Below, piece by piece: positions 25,506-34,111 of a stretch of 64,000 nucleotides of DNA. Every line of letters begins with the position of its first letter. Position 1 is the stretch's first letter. Source of the DNA: an uncultured Oscillospiraceae bacterium (GTDB taxonomy: Bacteria > Bacillota > Clostridia > Oscillospirales > Oscillospiraceae); contig CAKTOB010000001.1 in NCBI GenBank assembly GCA_934589525.1, positions 62,001 through 126,000 on the forward strand, given 5' to 3'. The notes below the pieces were generated by a model. That model worked only from the letters and a program-made list of their open reading frames with translations. It did no database searches and was not told the DNA's origin. Position numbers and translations under genes: made by a program.

Positions 25506-26600
25506 TTATTCGTAGGAAACAGGGGAGCCTTCCGGGGCGACGGCGATATAAGTGTTGCCGATACCCAGCTCCAGAGGCTGCCCGTCCTGGGTGAAGAAGC
25601 GGAAGGGAGCATCCTCACCATCACAGGTCCAGGTGATGGGAATGAGCTTGCCGCCGTTGGCAAAGTAACCGGTGCCGCCGTTGGTGAAGTTGGCGGTGTA
25701 GTAGATGCCGTCCATGGAAATATCCGCCAGCATGACAATGACGTTGGTGAAGCACTCGGGGTTTCCGGTGGTGCCGTCCACCATGGGGGTGTCATACTGG
25801 TTGTAGACGTACTTGCCCAGGCTCTCGTCATAGACCATAGAGGTGTCCTTCTTGTTGTTGCGGTAGGTGAAGGTCACGGTCACTGTTCCGGCGGTTTCTC
25901 CGGCGGCAGGGGTGCCGTTTTCCGTAAAGTGCAGGCCATAGTCCTTGTCCTCGGGCTGCTGGGTGGCGTAGCCCTTCTCGGTGAGCAGGGCTTCCACGCC
26001 CTCGGGCTTTACAAACAGACAGTGCTCCAGCTTGGAGGCGGGCTTAAAGGTAAAGTCCCGGTCCATTTTCCGGTAGGAATAGTCGGTGCCGTCATAGGTG
26101 TCCACATTGATGCGCTGCACACCCAGGCTCTTGGCGTGGCCCAGGGCCTGGTCCGAGCCGCTGGCATCCAGCAGCACCGCGTCATAGTGCTTTACAAGCA
26201 GATTGAACATGGGCCGCACGGACCGGACGGAACCGATCTCCTGGGCCTTGGTAATGTCCGTATACAGAGCCAGGTCCCGGATGATGGAGCCGTTGACCCA
26301 CATTTCCATAAGAATATCCGCGCCCATGGTGCCGTAGTGGGGCAGGGCATCCCGGATATTGCTGACGGTGACGGCCACCACCCGGCCCGTATAGGGGGCA
26401 TCCAGGGTTTCACCGTTTAAGGGGTTCGTATACACCGGGGCGGGCTCGGTGGTGGGCTCGGTGGTTTCCTCGGTGGTGGGGGCAACGGGAGCCTCCGTAG
26501 TGGCAGGGGCCTCGGTGGGCATGGTGGTCTTGGGGGGCACCAGTGCACAGCCCGTCAGGCTCAGGCACAGGGCCAGAAGCAGAGCAACATACTTTTTCAT
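25506..26600 (-). CDS. DUF3048 (YerB-like) lipoprotein
   Basis: The 364-residue protein begins with a lipoprotein signal (KKYVALLLALCLSLTGC, lipobox LTGC) and a Thr/Glu/Pro-rich spacer, followed by the DUF3048 fold (NPLNGETLDAPYTGRVVAVTVSNIRDALPHYG; ADILMEMWVNGSIIRDLALYTD; GSVRSVRPMFNLLVKHYDAVLLDASGSDQA). The family is found in Firmicutes and its role in the envelope is not settled. It is the last gene of the run secA-pgeF-binding protein-DUF3048, 32 bases after its neighbour. Confidence 0.87.
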   Translation of the reverse strand: MKKYVALLLALCLSLTGCALVPPKTTMPTEAPATTEAPVAPTTEETTEPTTEPAPVYTNPLNGETLDAPYTGRVVAVTVSNIRDALPHYGTMGADILMEMWVNGSIIRDLALYTDITKAQEIGSVRSVRPMFNLLVKHYDAVLLDASGSDQALGHAKSLGVQRINVDTYDGTDYSYRKMDRDFTFKPASKLEHCLFVKPEGVEALLTEKGYATQQPEDKDYGLHFTENGTPAAGETAGTVTVTFTYRNNKKDTSMVYDESLGKYVYNQYDTPMVDGTTGNPECFTNVIVMLADISMDGIYYTANFTNGGTGYFANGGKLIPITWTCDGEDAPFRFFTQDGQPLELGIGNTYIAVAPEGSPVSYE

Positions 26601-26632
26601 AACGCATACCTCGATTCAATCAGAATATTTTG

Positions 26633-28225
26633 TTACTCCTCGTCTTTGGCCAGGATGTCCGTCATGGTCTTTCCGATGGAGTAATAGAACACATTATCCC
26701 GGGCAGGCTGCAAATCCAGCAGCTGGCCCCGCTTGGAATAGACATTGTAGCAGCCGTAGAGCACAGGGATCACGCTGCCGTCCTCCGCCACCATCTGGCA
26801 AAGGTTGTAGAAGGTGCCGGAATTGGACAGGGCCTCCTTGGTCATGTTCAGCAGGGTCTCGTTGGCCAGAACCTTGTTGCCCAGGTTCCCGTAGCCCTTG
26901 AAGAACTCCGACAGGTCGGAATTGGGGGGCAGCTTGGTCTGGCCCAGGTAGATGTCATAGGTTCCGGCGTTCAGAACCTGCTGATAGGTGATGCCCGGGC
27001 CGGAGCCGCCGTATTCCAGAACACCGCAGGGAATGCCCAGCTCCGACAGGTGGGCCGCAATATCCCGGGCGGTCCGCAAGCGGGCAGAGTCGTCGGCGTT
27101 TACCAGCAGCTTGAGCTTCTGGACCTCATTGGTCTTTTTGTCTCTGGGGAACTGCAAATTGCCGATGGCGTCCAGGAATTTCATGGCGTCATACCCGTAG
27201 TTGGCCGCCAGACTGGGGTAATAATAGGGAGAGCCCGGGGAGGTGATCAGGGTGGTGGGCTGGGCCATGCCCCGGTAGTTGTCCTCATTAAGGGTCTCCC
27301 GGTCGATGGCATAGGTCAGGGCCTTTTTAAGCGTATCGTTTTTCTTGAACCACTCGGAATAGATGGTATTGCAGGAGAGATACAGCAGCACCCCGTTTTC
27401 CACTTCCCACAGCTCATAGTCGCAGCGGTATTCTCCGAAGGAGTCCAGCATGGGGTCGGCAACGGCCAGGTTCAGCTCGCCGAACTCAAATTCATCCCGC
27501 AGCTGGGTCTGGCTGGTGGCTTCCATCAATGTGATCACATTGGCCCGGACGGACAAGGTGGCATCGCACCACCAGGAGTTGTTTTTCACCAGCTGGACAC
27601 TGTCCTCATTCTGCTGGAACACATAGGGGCCGGTGCCCAAGGGGTGCTCCGCTCCTACTTCCGAAGCCTTTACAATGGGAATGTCCAGAAGCAGCGGAAG
27701 ATTCTGGTAGGCCGTGTCCGTAAAGAAGGTGATGCCCTCTCCGTCCTCGTGGAGCTTGTACTCCACGATGTGGGTGAAGCGGCCTTTATAATAGTCACTT
27801 TCCCGGGCGGCATCGTAGGAGGCGATCACATCCGCCGGGGTGACCCGGGTGCCGTCGGAAAATCGGGCATTTTCGTCTAAATAGAAGGTGTAGATCATGT
27901 TGCTGGGGGACACCCGGTATTTCGAGCACAAAATGGGCACAGTCTCATTTTTGCTGTTGTAGGCGAAGAGCCCCTGATACATCAGGGAAAACAGCACCCG
28001 GTTGGAAAAGTTCATGGCGATGATGGGGTTCATGGACCGGTTGGGGTAGTAGGCCAGGATCATGGTCTCCTCCGCCAGTTCGTCCGGCTCCGTAGGAACC
28101 TCCTCATCCTCCATTAAAAGTGCGTCTCCCGTGGGCACATAGGCCTCCTCCTGGGTCTTTCCGCAGCCGGAAAACAGGGAGAGAACCCCAGCGAAGCACA
28201 GCAGCAGGGCGATCAGCCGTTTCAT
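26633..28225 (-). CDS. Peptide/nickel-type ABC transporter substrate-binding lipoprotein
   Basis: The 530-residue protein starts with a lipoprotein signal (LIALLLCFAGVLSLFSGC) and has the family 5 extracellular binding protein fold (FSNRVLFSLMYQGLFAYN; TYTFYLDENARFSDGTRVTPADVIASYD; LKKALTYAIDRETL). Such proteins bind oligopeptides or nickel complexes outside the membrane. No permease or ATPase gene is adjacent, so it is either an orphan receptor or pairs with a distant transporter. The start at 28225 has AAAGGAGG upstream and overlaps the pgeF stop (ATGA). Confidence 0.88.
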   Translation of the reverse strand: MKRLIALLLCFAGVLSLFSGCGKTQEEAYVPTGDALLMEDEEVPTEPDELAEETMILAYYPNRSMNPIIAMNFSNRVLFSLMYQGLFAYNSKNETVPILCSKYRVSPSNMIYTFYLDENARFSDGTRVTPADVIASYDAARESDYYKGRFTHIVEYKLHEDGEGITFFTDTAYQNLPLLLDIPIVKASEVGAEHPLGTGPYVFQQNEDSVQLVKNNSWWCDATLSVRANVITLMEATSQTQLRDEFEFGELNLAVADPMLDSFGEYRCDYELWEVENGVLLYLSCNTIYSEWFKKNDTLKKALTYAIDRETLNEDNYRGMAQPTTLITSPGSPYYYPSLAANYGYDAMKFLDAIGNLQFPRDKKTNEVQKLKLLVNADDSARLRTARDIAAHLSELGIPCGVLEYGGSGPGITYQQVLNAGTYDIYLGQTKLPPNSDLSEFFKGYGNLGNKVLANETLLNMTKEALSNSGTFYNLCQMVAEDGSVIPVLYGCYNVYSKRGQLLDLQPARDNVFYYSIGKTMTDILAKDEE

Positions 28226-29022
28226 AGCATTCCTCCTTTGCATACGATCACGGCCCCCTGGCTCCCCCGCCGTCCCCGGGTGGCCCGGTGGGACCAGTAG
28301 AGGTCGCTTTGACACACGGTGCAGGCATCACTGATGTCCACATATTGGACACCTGCCTGCCGGAGAACCCAGGCGTTTACCGCTTTCAGGTCGATGGTAT
28401 ATTTTTCCCCGTGGGGGCGAATATATGCCTGCATTTCCGGCCCAAAGGCAGAAATCAGGGCCTGGGGCACATCCTCGTGGGTCTCAAAGTGGCAGAAGCC
28501 GATGTTGGGGCCCACCGCCGCCCGGATGTTCTTGGGGCTGCTGCCGTATTCCCGGGCCATGGTCTCCACCGTCCGGGCGGCAATGGCGGAAACCGTCCCC
28601 CGCCACCCGGCGTGGGCCGCGCCCACGGCCCCGGTCACCGGGTCCCACAGTAAAATAGGGGTGCAGTCTGCGGAAAAGACCACCAGGGCCAGCCCCGGAA
28701 CATTGGTCACCAGGGCATCGCAGTCCGGCAGATGGGGGGCATAGAGCCCTGCTCCCCGGTCTTTCTCTCCGGCCACATACACAATGTCCGAATGGACCTG
28801 CCGGGGCAGCACCACATTGTGGGGGTCAAAGCCCAGGGCCTGCCCTAAAATGCGGTAGTTTTCCTCCACATGCTCCCGGGTGTCGCCCCGGCCGCCGCCG
28901 ATGTTCAGAGAGGACAGATAGCCCTGGCTGACCCCGCCCTTCCGGGTGGTAAAGCCGTGGGGAACTTCAATGCCCTCGGAAGCCAGATATACCAGCTCCC
29001 CTTTTTGGATTGTCTTTATCAT
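28222..29022 (-). CDS. pgeF: Peptidoglycan editing factor, YfiH/multicopper polyphenol oxidase family
   Basis: The 266-residue protein keeps the metal-site residues of the YfiH/PgeF family: His in LPRQVHSD, Cys in FSADCTPI and His in HAGWRGTV. The E. coli family member removes L-Ser misincorporated in place of L-Ala in peptidoglycan precursors, and related proteins show polyphenol oxidase or purine nucleoside phosphorylase activity. AGGAG precedes the start. It lies 39 bases after secA and overlaps the next gene by 4 bases. Confidence 0.9.
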   Translation of the reverse strand: MIKTIQKGELVYLASEGIEVPHGFTTRKGGVSQGYLSSLNIGGGRGDTREHVEENYRILGQALGFDPHNVVLPRQVHSDIVYVAGEKDRGAGLYAPHLPDCDALVTNVPGLALVVFSADCTPILLWDPVTGAVGAAHAGWRGTVSAIAARTVETMAREYGSSPKNIRAAVGPNIGFCHFETHEDVPQALISAFGPEMQAYIRPHGEKYTIDLKAVNAWVLRQAGVQYVDISDACTVCQSDLYWSHRATRGRRGSQGAVIVCKGGML

Positions 29023-29061
29023 GGCGTTCTCCTGTTTGCCGCGCAGGGGACGGTCCGGCCT

Positions 29062-31830
29062 TTAGAGCTCCATGCCGGCTTCCTTATCCTTCTGCATACA
29101 GCACTTTTTGTATTTTTTGCCGCTGCCGCAGGGGCAGGGGTCGTTGGGACCAACCTTCTTAGAGGCGTTGCGGATGGGCTGCTTCTTGACCACGCTGCCG
29201 TCGGAGGCACCGGCGGTGCCGGTCTCCTTGGCCACCTTCTCCCGCTTCACTTCCTGCTGGGGCTGGATGCGCACCAGGAACATCCGGCGCACGGTCTCCT
29301 CCTTGATGGACTCGATCATGCTCTGGAACATCTGGTAGCCCTCTTCCTTGTAGGCGATCACCGGGTCATGCTGGCCGTAGGCCCGCAGACCGATGCCCTG
29401 CTTCAAATCGTCCATGGCATCGATGTTGTCCATCCAGTATTCGTCCACCACCCGCAGAGTGATCACCCGCTCCAGCTCCCGCATGAGCTTGTCGCCGTAG
29501 GCCGCCTCCTTGGCGGCATAGGTTTCCTTGGCCAAATCGCAGAGGGCCTCGCCCAGCTTCTGGCTGTCCATGCCCATAAAGGAATCCTTGTGGGCGTTCA
29601 GGGTGCCGGGGGCGTAGTAGATGCCTTCGGTCTGCACCGCCAGCTCTTTCAGGGCTTCCTCGTTGGCGCTGCCGCCGTGCTGGCCCAGTACGGACACCAC
29701 GGTGGAGGTCATAACGGAATGGAGCATGGAGAGAATGTTCTCCTGCAGGTCCTCCCCGTCCAGCACCTTCTGCCGCTGGGCGTAGATGACCTCACGCTGG
29801 GTATTCATCACGTCGTCATATTCAAGAACGCTCTTTCTGGCCTTGAAGTTCCGGCTTTCCACGTTCTTCTGGGCGTTTTCCACGGCACCGGAGAGGATTT
29901 TCGCGTCAATGGGGGTGTCCTCGTCCAGGCCCAGAGAATCCATCATGTTCATGATCCGCTCGGAGGAGAACAGCCGCATGAGGTCATCCTGGAGGCTCAG
30001 GTAGAACCGGCTTTCACCGGGGTCCCCCTGACGGCCGGAACGGCCACGGAGCTGATTGTCAATTCGGCGGGACTCATGGCGCTCGGTGCCGATGATAAAC
30101 AGGCCCCCGGCATCCCGGACCTGCTGGGCCTCCTGGGCAATGGTCGCCTTATAGGTTTTGAGCAGGTCATTGTATTCCTGCCGAACGGCCAGAATTTCCG
30201 GGTCGGTGGTTTCCGCAAAGGAATCCGCCTCCGCGATCAGCTCCTCCGGCTTTCCCTGCCGCTTGAGCTCTGCCTTGGCCAGAAACTCCGCATTACCGCC
30301 CAGCATGATGTCGGTACCACGTCCGGCCATGTTGGTGGCAATGGTCACGGCCCCCAGCTTACCGGCCTGGGCCACGATCTGGGCCTCCTGCTCATGGTAC
30401 TTGGCGTTCAGCACATTGTGGGGAATGCCCTGCATTTTCAGCATTTTGCTGAGGATCTCACTCTTTTCAATGGAGATGGTACCTACCAGCACCGGCTGGC
30501 CCTTGGCGTGGCAGGCCTTGACCTGCTCCACAATGGCCCGGAACTTTCCGGCCTCGGTCTTATACACCACGTCCGGATGGTCCACCCGGATCACCGGGCG
30601 GTTGGTGGGGATCTCCACCACGTCCAGCCGGTAAATGGCCTCAAATTCCTCCTGCTCCGTCAGGGCCGTACCGGTCATGCCGGAGAGCTTGTCATAAAGC
30701 CGGAAGAAATTCTGGAAGGTCACGGTGGCCAAGGTCTTGCTTTCGCTGGCCACCGTCACCCCTTCTTTGGCTTCAATGGCCTGGTGCAGGCCCTCGTTAT
30801 ACCGGCGGCCATACATCAGTCGGCCGGTAAACTCATCGACGATGATGATTTCCCCGTCCTTGACCACATAGTCAATGTCCTTTTTCATCAGGCCCCGGGC
30901 CTTCATGGCCTGGTTGATGTGGTGAGACAAAGTTGTGTTTTCCGCATCCGCCAGATTTTCCACCCCAAAGAATTTTTCGGCCTTGGCAATGCCGGAGGCG
31001 GTCAGGGACACGGTCCGGGATTTTTCATCCACAAAGTAGTCACAGTCGTAATCGTCCTGAACTTCCTTGTCCTCGGTCTTGGCAAAGACCTGCTTGCGCA
31101 GGGTGGCCACGAACTGGTCCGCCATCTGGTACAGCCGGGAGGAATCCTCGCCCTTGCCGGAGATGATCAGAGGCGTCCGGGCCTCGTCGATCAGAATGGA
31201 GTCCACCTCGTCCACAATGGCAAAGGCATGGCCCCGCTGCACCAGCTCCTGCTTGTAAATGGCCATGTTGTCCCGCAGGTAGTCAAAGCCCAATTCATTG
31301 TTGGTGCAGTAGGTGATGTCCGCGGCGTAGGCCACCTTCCGCTGAGGCGGCAGCATCCCGGGGATCACCAGACCCACGGTCAGGCCCATGTAGCGGTAGA
31401 CCTTGCCCATCCACTCGGACTGGTACTTGGCCAGATAATCGTTGACGGTGACGATGTGAACGCCCCGGCCGGTGAGGGCATTGAGGTAGGCCGGCAGAAT
31501 GGCCACCAGGGTCTTGCCTTCACCGGTTTTCATTTCCGCAATGCGCCCCTGGTGCAGCACAATGCCGCCGATGAGCTGCACCGGATAGGGCCGCAGGCCG
31601 ATCACCCGGTCCGCCGCCTCCCGAATGGCGGCAAAGGCCTCGGGAAGCAAATCATCCAGGCTTTCGCCGTTTGCGTAGCGGTCCTTGAACTCCTGGGTCT
31701 TGGCCTTCAGCTCCTCTTCGGACAGGGCTTTATAGGGCTCCTCCAGGGCCAGAATGGCATCCACCGTGGGCTGGATCTTTTTCAGCTCACGCTGGGAGCG
31801 GGTCCCAAACAATTTGGTCATCAATCCCAT
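29062..31830 (-). CDS. secA: Preprotein translocase ATPase SecA
   Basis: The 922-residue protein has all SecA landmarks: Walker A ([12 protein letters not shown]), Walker B ([24 protein letters not shown]), the second nucleotide domain ([48 protein letters not shown]) and the C-terminal zinc/SecB-binding motif [13 protein letters not shown]. It drives protein export through SecYEG at the membrane. I keep ATG 31830: AAAGGAGAG lies 7-8 bases upstream. It leads a four-gene minus-strand run. Confidence 0.97.
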   Translation of the reverse strand: MGLMTKLFGTRSQRELKKIQPTVDAILALEEPYKALSEEELKAKTQEFKDRYANGESLDDLLPEAFAAIREAADRVIGLRPYPVQLIGGIVLHQGRIAEMKTGEGKTLVAILPAYLNALTGRGVHIVTVNDYLAKYQSEWMGKVYRYMGLTVGLVIPGMLPPQRKVAYAADITYCTNNELGFDYLRDNMAIYKQELVQRGHAFAIVDEVDSILIDEARTPLIISGKGEDSSRLYQMADQFVATLRKQVFAKTEDKEVQDDYDCDYFVDEKSRTVSLTASGIAKAEKFFGVENLADAENTTLSHHINQAMKARGLMKKDIDYVVKDGEIIIVDEFTGRLMYGRRYNEGLHQAIEAKEGVTVASESKTLATVTFQNFFRLYDKLSGMTGTALTEQEEFEAIYRLDVVEIPTNRPVIRVDHPDVVYKTEAGKFRAIVEQVKACHAKGQPVLVGTISIEKSEILSKMLKMQGIPHNVLNAKYHEQEAQIVAQAGKLGAVTIATNMAGRGTDIMLGGNAEFLAKAELKRQGKPEELIAEADSFAETTDPEILAVRQEYNDLLKTYKATIAQEAQQVRDAGGLFIIGTERHESRRIDNQLRGRSGRQGDPGESRFYLSLQDDLMRLFSSERIMNMMDSLGLDEDTPIDAKILSGAVENAQKNVESRNFKARKSVLEYDDVMNTQREVIYAQRQKVLDGEDLQENILSMLHSVMTSTVVSVLGQHGGSANEEALKELAVQTEGIYYAPGTLNAHKDSFMGMDSQKLGEALCDLAKETYAAKEAAYGDKLMRELERVITLRVVDEYWMDNIDAMDDLKQGIGLRAYGQHDPVIAYKEEGYQMFQSMIESIKEETVRRMFLVRIQPQQEVKREKVAKETGTAGASDGSVVKKQPIRNASKKVGPNDPCPCGSGKKYKKCCMQKDKEAGMEL

Positions 31831-31951
31831 GTGGGATCTCTCCTTTCAAATCCGGGATACATGCCGGATTTCCTTCAAAATTTGCTAATCTATGGCATTA
31901 TACCATACCCGGTCAAAAAAATATAGGGTATTTTGTGAACAAAAAAACCTG

Positions 31952-31980
31952 TTGGGTTTTTAAGAAACCTGTGATATGAT
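31952..31980 (+). promoter_or_regulatory. Promoter of the iron alcohol dehydrogenase gene
   Basis: TTGGGT (31952-31957), 17 bases, TATGAT (31975-31980), within the divergent gap next to secA. Confidence 0.6.
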
Positions 31981-32040
31981 GGACGCAAGCAACATTCCCC
32001 CGGAGCAGAGGGAGTCATTTTTTGCAAGGAGGGATTTTCC

Positions 32041-33279
32041 GTGTCTTGTAACCACGCGCTGGAGGTTCTGGGCTGCCGCTCCTTTCAGGCCCTTTTGAAG
32101 GTGGGTAACTACTTTATGGGCTATCGGATGCCCCAATATCTGGAGGGCCCGGGAAAGATCCGGGAATTGGGGGCTTTTCTTCGGGAGAAAACGATCAATG
32201 ATGTGCTGGTAGTCACCGGCTCCGGCATGGTCCGCCGGGGGCAGGTGGAGCCCATGCTGGAGGGCTTCCGAAAGGCCGGAATCCGCTATCATGTGGTGCC
32301 CTTTGACCACCCGGACCCCAGCTCTTTGGATGTGGAAGCCGGATTCGCGGCCTACAAGGCCCAGGGGTGCAAGGCCATCGTGGCCCTGGGGGGCGGCTCC
32401 CGCATTGACTGCGCCAAAGCCATTGCCGCCAAGGTGACCCACCCGAACAAGTCCGTTTCCCAGCTTCAGGGGCTTTTAAAAGTCCACAAGCCCATTGTGC
32501 CCTTTGTGGCCATCCCCACCACCGCCGGTGCCGGGTCGGAGACCACCGTGGCCGCCGTCATCACCGATGCCGACACCCACCGGAAGGCCGCCATCAATGA
32601 TCCCTTCCTGATTCCTAAATATGCGGTGCTGGACCCGGAGCTCACCGTAGGGCTGCCCCCTTTCACCACCGCCACCACCGGCATGGATGCCCTGGCCCAC
32701 GCCGTGGAGGCCTACACCAATCACACCTATAACACCAAGCTGGAAAATAAGCTTGCCAAGGAAGCCGTCCGGCTGATCCACGACAATCTGCTCATCGCCT
32801 ACGCCCAGGGGGACAACCTGGAAGCCCGGCAGAACATGCAGCGGGCCGCCTTCTACGCCGGCCGGGCCTTCACCCGGGGCTGCGTGGGCTATGTCCACGC
32901 CATCGGCCATACCCTGGGGGGCCTCTACGGCGTCAGCCACGGTCTTGCCATGGCGGTGCTGCTGCCCCGGGTCATGCGGGCCTATGGCCCCGCCGCCCAG
33001 AAGCGTCTGGCAGAGCTGGCCCAGGTCTGCGGCATTCCCGGGAACACCCAGGAAGAACTGGCGGAAGGGTTCCTTAGCTGGATGGAGCAGGCCAACGAAA
33101 AAATGGGCATCCCCAAGGGCTTCGACATGATTCAGGACCAGGACATCGACCAAATGATCACCTGGGCCAAAAAAGAAGCCAACCCCCTCTACCCCGTCCC
33201 CGCCGTCTGGGGCCGGGAGGAACTGCGGCAGGTCATTGAAAGCCTGCGGATCAAAAACGGGAGTGGGAACGTACATTGA
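32041..33279 (+). CDS. Iron-containing alcohol dehydrogenase
   Basis: The 412-residue protein has the Fe-ADH pattern: NAD-binding GGGSRIDCAKAIA, PTTAGAGSETT, and the metal-binding Asp/His set in TGMDALAHAVEAY, HAIGHTLGG and YGVSHGLAMAVLLP. It should oxidise an alcohol or reduce an aldehyde with NAD(P)H in the cytoplasm; the substrate cannot be read from sequence. The start is GTG 32041, preceded by AAGGAGG. It is a single-gene unit between secA and the toxin loci. Confidence 0.93.
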   Translation: MSCNHALEVLGCRSFQALLKVGNYFMGYRMPQYLEGPGKIRELGAFLREKTINDVLVVTGSGMVRRGQVEPMLEGFRKAGIRYHVVPFDHPDPSSLDVEAGFAAYKAQGCKAIVALGGGSRIDCAKAIAAKVTHPNKSVSQLQGLLKVHKPIVPFVAIPTTAGAGSETTVAAVITDADTHRKAAINDPFLIPKYAVLDPELTVGLPPFTTATTGMDALAHAVEAYTNHTYNTKLENKLAKEAVRLIHDNLLIAYAQGDNLEARQNMQRAAFYAGRAFTRGCVGYVHAIGHTLGGLYGVSHGLAMAVLLPRVMRAYGPAAQKRLAELAQVCGIPGNTQEELAEGFLSWMEQANEKMGIPKGFDMIQDQDIDQMITWAKKEANPLYPVPAVWGREELRQVIESLRIKNGSGNVH

Positions 33280-33333
33280 CAATTCTTCCGTTTTATGCGT
33301 AAAAAGAAGACCGCCTTGCGGAAAGCAAGGCAG

Positions 33334-33362
33334 TTGACAAAACATCGAAAACGGGGTATAGT
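33334..33362 (+). promoter_or_regulatory. Promoter of antisense RNA 1
   Basis: Consensus TTGACA (33334-33339), 17 bases, TATAGT (33357-33362). Confidence 0.75.
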
Positions 33363-33368
33363 ATAGAT

Positions 33369-33459
33369 ACAAAGGGTGCCACCAGCAGGTCGGCTCCCCA
33401 CATGATTACGAGGAGTAACCGGGCTGTGGAAAGTTAGCGGTTACTTCTCGTTGTTGTTT
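33369..33459 (+). ncRNA. Putative type I antitoxin RNA 1 (antisense to toxin 1 mRNA)
   Basis: A transcript of about 90 bases is predicted from the strong promoter to an intrinsic terminator (arms ACGAGGAGTAACCG 33408-33421 and CGGTTACTTCTCGT 33438-33451, then TGTTGTTT). It carries no ribosome site or credible frame. It overlaps the last codons and 3' end of the convergent toxin gene, the layout of TxpA/RatA-type systems, where the RNA blocks translation or triggers decay of the toxin mRNA. Confidence 0.65.
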
Positions 33460-33530
33460 ACCTGGAGAACCAGGGCAATGACAGTAGCAATGACCATGCA
33501 GAATTGAAATAATTCTTCCCATGTAACCAT
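33441..33530 (-). CDS. Small holin-like type I toxin 1
   Basis: A 29-residue peptide: MVTWEELFQFCM followed by a hydrophobic helix (VIATVIALVLQV) and the tail NNNEK. The short N-terminal WEELFQF, a single membrane helix and a polar Asn/Lys tail match the Firmicute 'putative holin-like toxin' peptides of type I systems, which depolarise the membrane. AAAGGGGGTG lies 7-8 bases upstream of the ATG. The mRNA has a leader of about 95 bases from its own promoter. It is too short for normal gene calling. A second copy lies 370 bases away. Confidence 0.75.
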   Translation of the reverse strand: MVTWEELFQFCMVIATVIALVLQVNNNEK

Positions 33531-33632
33531 ATCTGCCACCCCCTTTCCTTACGATTGGGGGCAAAAGAAGCACATTACCCCCGAATAAAATCCAGGGGAA
33601 CCGCCTGCCGGGGTGCTGGTGGCACCGTAGAC

Positions 33633-33661
33633 AGCATACCACAGAAACGGACAAAATGCAA
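33633..33661 (-). promoter_or_regulatory. Promoter of toxin gene 1
   Basis: On the minus strand TTGCAT (33656-33661), 17 bases, TATGCT (33633-33638). Confidence 0.65.
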
Positions 33662-33698
33662 GCAAATCGGCAATTGTCGCGTGCGGGTAGCCAGGCTG

Positions 33699-33727
33699 TT
33701 GACAAAACACGCAAAAAGGGCTATAAT
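33699..33727 (+). promoter_or_regulatory. Promoter of antisense RNA 2
   Basis: TTGACA (33699-33704), 17 bases, TATAAT (33722-33727): both hexamers are consensus. Confidence 0.78.
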
Positions 33728-33733
33728 ATGAAT

Positions 33734-33828
33734 ACAAAGGGTGCCACCAGCAGGTCGGCTCCCCATGTTTCTCACGAAGAGATAATCGTTACTTGGGGAA
33801 GTGGGCGATTATCTCTTCTTGTTGTTTT
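33734..33828 (+). ncRNA. Putative type I antitoxin RNA 2
   Basis: Predicted from the consensus promoter to the hairpin AAGAGATAATCG (33777-33788)/CGATTATCTCTT (33806-33817) and its TTGTTGTTTT tail. Its first 30 bases are nearly identical to RNA 1, but the terminator-stem sequence that overlaps its toxin gene differs, so each RNA should recognise its own toxin message. Confidence 0.65.
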
Positions 33829-33898
33829 CCTGGAGAACCAGGGCAATGACAGCTACAAGCAACATACCAAATTGAAACAATTCTGACCATGTAACCAT
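33809..33898 (-). CDS. Small holin-like type I toxin 2
   Basis: A 29-residue paralogue of toxin 1: MVTWSELFQFGM, membrane helix LLVAVIALVLQ and tail ENNKKR. It has the same ribosome-site context (GGGGGTG upstream of ATG). It differs from toxin 1 at about ten of 29 positions, mostly conservative, which argues that both are maintained as peptides. Confidence 0.75.
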   Translation of the reverse strand: MVTWSELFQFGMLLVAVIALVLQENNKKR

Positions 33899-33993
33899 AC
33901 CGTCACCCCCTTTCTATGTGAACGGGGGCAAAAAGAAGAGTACCCCCGAATAAAATCCAGGGGAACCGCCTGCCGGGGTGCTGGTAGCACCAC

Positions 33994-34026
33994 AGACAGC
34001 ATAACACAGAACTTGACAAATTGCAA
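33994..34026 (-). promoter_or_regulatory. Promoter of toxin gene 2
   Basis: On the minus strand TTGCAA, a 17-base spacer and TATGCT, the same arrangement as for toxin 1. Confidence 0.6.
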
Positions 34027-34043
34027 GCGCGCAAGCGCAAAAT

Positions 34044-34078
34044 CGCCCCCGGTTTTGTAGTGAAACCGGGGGCGTTTT
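34044..34078. terminator. Bidirectional terminator after the BlaR1-like gene
   Basis: A 12-bp stem CGCCCCCGGTTT (34044-34055)/AAACCGGGGGCG (34063-34074), with TTTTAC on the plus side and ATTTTG on the minus side. Confidence 0.8.
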
Positions 34079-34111
34079 ACGTCTGGTAAGGACTGCGGTC
34101 AGGGAAAAAGA

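Noticed and set aside
28870..31926. A 1018-codon open frame antisense to secA
   Set aside because: It mirrors a full-length SecA, its translation is low-complexity Gly/His/Leu/Val text typical of a GC-rich shadow frame, and it runs through the secA promoter.
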